Made by a program: the position numbers and the translations under genes. Shown one piece after another: positions 62,894 to 64,000 of a stretch of DNA of 64,000 nucleotides. Source of the DNA: Ichthyophis bannanicus (lineage: Eukaryota > Chordata > Amphibia > Gymnophiona > Ichthyophiidae); contig CM066033.1 of NCBI GenBank assembly GCA_033557465.1, forward strand, positions 711,561,637 through 711,625,636. Reading direction: 5' to 3'. Numbering within the stretch: position 1 is the first letter of the stretch; each line of letters opens with the position of its first letter. Under the pieces are notes generated by a model. That model did no database searches. It was not told where the DNA came from and saw only the letters and a list, made by a program, of their open reading frames with translations.

Positions 62894-64000
62894 ATCTCCA
62901 GGAACAAGCAGGAATGTAGTCCTCACATATGGGTATCGTCGGTACAGATGGAGCCTGCGCAGGAACGCTCCCCAGCGTCCAATTAGGAAGCTTTTGGGAG
63001 CATCCCACAGGGCCTGCGTGCTGCCTTCCCGCCTTTCCCAACTGCCTCTCTCCAGTTCTTTGTTTTCCGCGGAGCCAGCAGGTTGTGTTCCTGTCACTGC
63101 AGAAAATTATTTTCCTTCTTCTTTTTTGTGGTCGCGTCTGCCTTCCTCGACGCTACACCGGTACCACCGGTTCTTCTTTTCTTTTCTTTTTTTCAAAACT
63201 TTTCTTTCCAGGTGCACGCGCCATTTTGGGCCTTAGGCCCAAAATTTCTTCCACCATGGAGAAACCCGCCTCGGGTTTTAAAAAATGCACCAAGTGTAGC
63301 GGTACCATCTCTGTCACCGACACCCACGAGTGGTGTCTTAAATGTTTAGGTCCTAACCACTCCATCTCCGAGTGCATGGCTTGCGCCATGATGTCCAAAA
63401 GGGGTTGACAGAACCGAGCTGCCAAGCTCAGTGCCCTTTTTCCCTCCGATGCAGCTTCGGTGGCATCGACGTCTTCCAGGACTTCGTCTTCCTCCCATGG
63501 ATCTCAGGTAACTAAACATAAGTCCAGCCGGTCCTCAAAGGGTAGATCTCCTTCCAAGCATTGAGATGCCTCTGGCGTTGCCCTTGAGGGTTCCATACCG
63601 GCAAAGTTGCCCCAGTGGGAGGCTTCGGCTTCCAAAGCATTATCGGGGATCCAGGATGTTCTCGAGGCCTCGACCTCGGCAGAACTACTGGTGCTATGCT
63701 CTGGGGTACCGGCTCTTTCCGGTACCAATACCCAGGCATCGGCAGCGTCGATAGAGCAGAGGTTCCTGGCTATTGAACGCAGTCTGGCAGCTCTCCTTGC
63801 AGCATCGACACCACTTCGGAAACACTTCGGAACCACTTCAGACGATTCAGCCGGTACCGGCACTGGTGTCGGTACTGGTACCGATAGCATCAACATCGAC
63901 ATTGGTATCGGCTTTACCGGCACCCCAGTCATGCGATGCCTTCTGGTGCCGATACACCGGTACCGATTCCCCCCGGTACCAACTTCGGTTGGTACGGGTA
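62894..64000 (+). mobile_element. DIRS-J (subfamily II), 5' part, continues beyond the window
   Basis: Left end ATCTCCAGGAACAAGCAGG at about 62894, left ITR to about 63055 (GGTATCGTCGGTACAGATGG, then CGCTCCCCAGCGTCCAAT), leader with a T-rich tract, and gag from 63256. Closest to DIRS-C and DIRS-F. Confidence 0.9.
63256..64000 (+). pseudogene. DIRS-J gag-like ORF1, 5' part
   Basis: Start at ATG 63256 (MEKPASGFKKCTKCSGTISV). Zinc module CTKCSG, HEWCLKCLGPNH, then CMAC. TGA follows MSKRG at 63408 where the relatives have Leu or Met, and another TGA follows SPSKH near 63563. The frame otherwise continues through a Ser-rich part and SALFPSDAASVAS to LAIERSLAALLAA. The last 300 bp are rich in GGTACC, as in DIRS-C and F. 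The gene runs off the window. Two stops make it non-functional as read. Confidence 0.85.

Overview
The window is vertebrate nuclear DNA made almost entirely of transposable elements. The mix is DIRS-type tyrosine-recombinase retrotransposons, CR1 and L2 LINEs, a MIR-like CORE-SINE with an L2 tail, a half-LINE (ORF1 only), a piggyBac-type MITE and one unclassified DNA transposon. This suggests a tetrapod with a large, repeat-rich genome. An amphibian, perhaps a caecilian, is my best guess, but that rests on recalled repeat style and no host gene was identified. I see no intact cellular gene. One short candidate host exon lies at 57728-57899, so the window may be largely intronic. No tRNA, rRNA, CRISPR or prokaryotic feature is present.

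Layout. 1-3350: old, degraded DIRS copy (DIRS-0) with its right end preserved. 3366-7130: near-complete minus-strand CR1 with an SGNH-esterase ORF1 and an EN-RT ORF2. 7140-8438: tail of a third, older DIRS-like family (family III). 8498-14598: DIRS-A, complete from end to end and interrupted by a CORE-SINE. 14599-18769: unassigned DNA holding a small CR1 scrap and a half-LINE (16191-17932) bounded by a 10-bp target-site duplication. 18770-57575: a deep nest of elements. 57576-58361: possible host intron and exon. 58362-60232: minus-strand L2 split by an 835-bp TTAA MITE. 60233-62704: TIR element with one decayed conserved ORF. 62894-64000: start of another DIRS (DIRS-J).

The nest. An old family III element (18770-20168, 25955-27396, end at 57470-57575) contains DIRS-B (20169-25954), DIRS-C (27397-33556) and a decayed DIRS-D/H. 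DIRS-D/H survives in four blocks (33557-33690, 36618-37280, 49372-50667, 56428-57469). It was broken by a CR1 (33691-36617), by DIRS-E (37281-43019 plus 49351-49371) and by DIRS-G (50668-56427). DIRS-E was in turn broken inside its right terminus by DIRS-F (43020-49350), which carries an L2 fragment (46365-47093). Rejoining the blocks restores reading frames or repeat ends, so the relative order of insertion can be read directly.

How the DIRS genes work together: each full copy has left ITR, gag-like ORF1, RT/RNase H (plus the methyltransferase-like region known for DIRS), a tyrosine recombinase (YR), an internal complementary region (ICR) and right ITR. In every ICR the reverse complements of the two outer ends lie side by side, as expected for the circular-intermediate model of DIRS replication. 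All copies carry stops or frameshifts. The mobility genes here are therefore fossils, although several copies (A, E, F) are well preserved.
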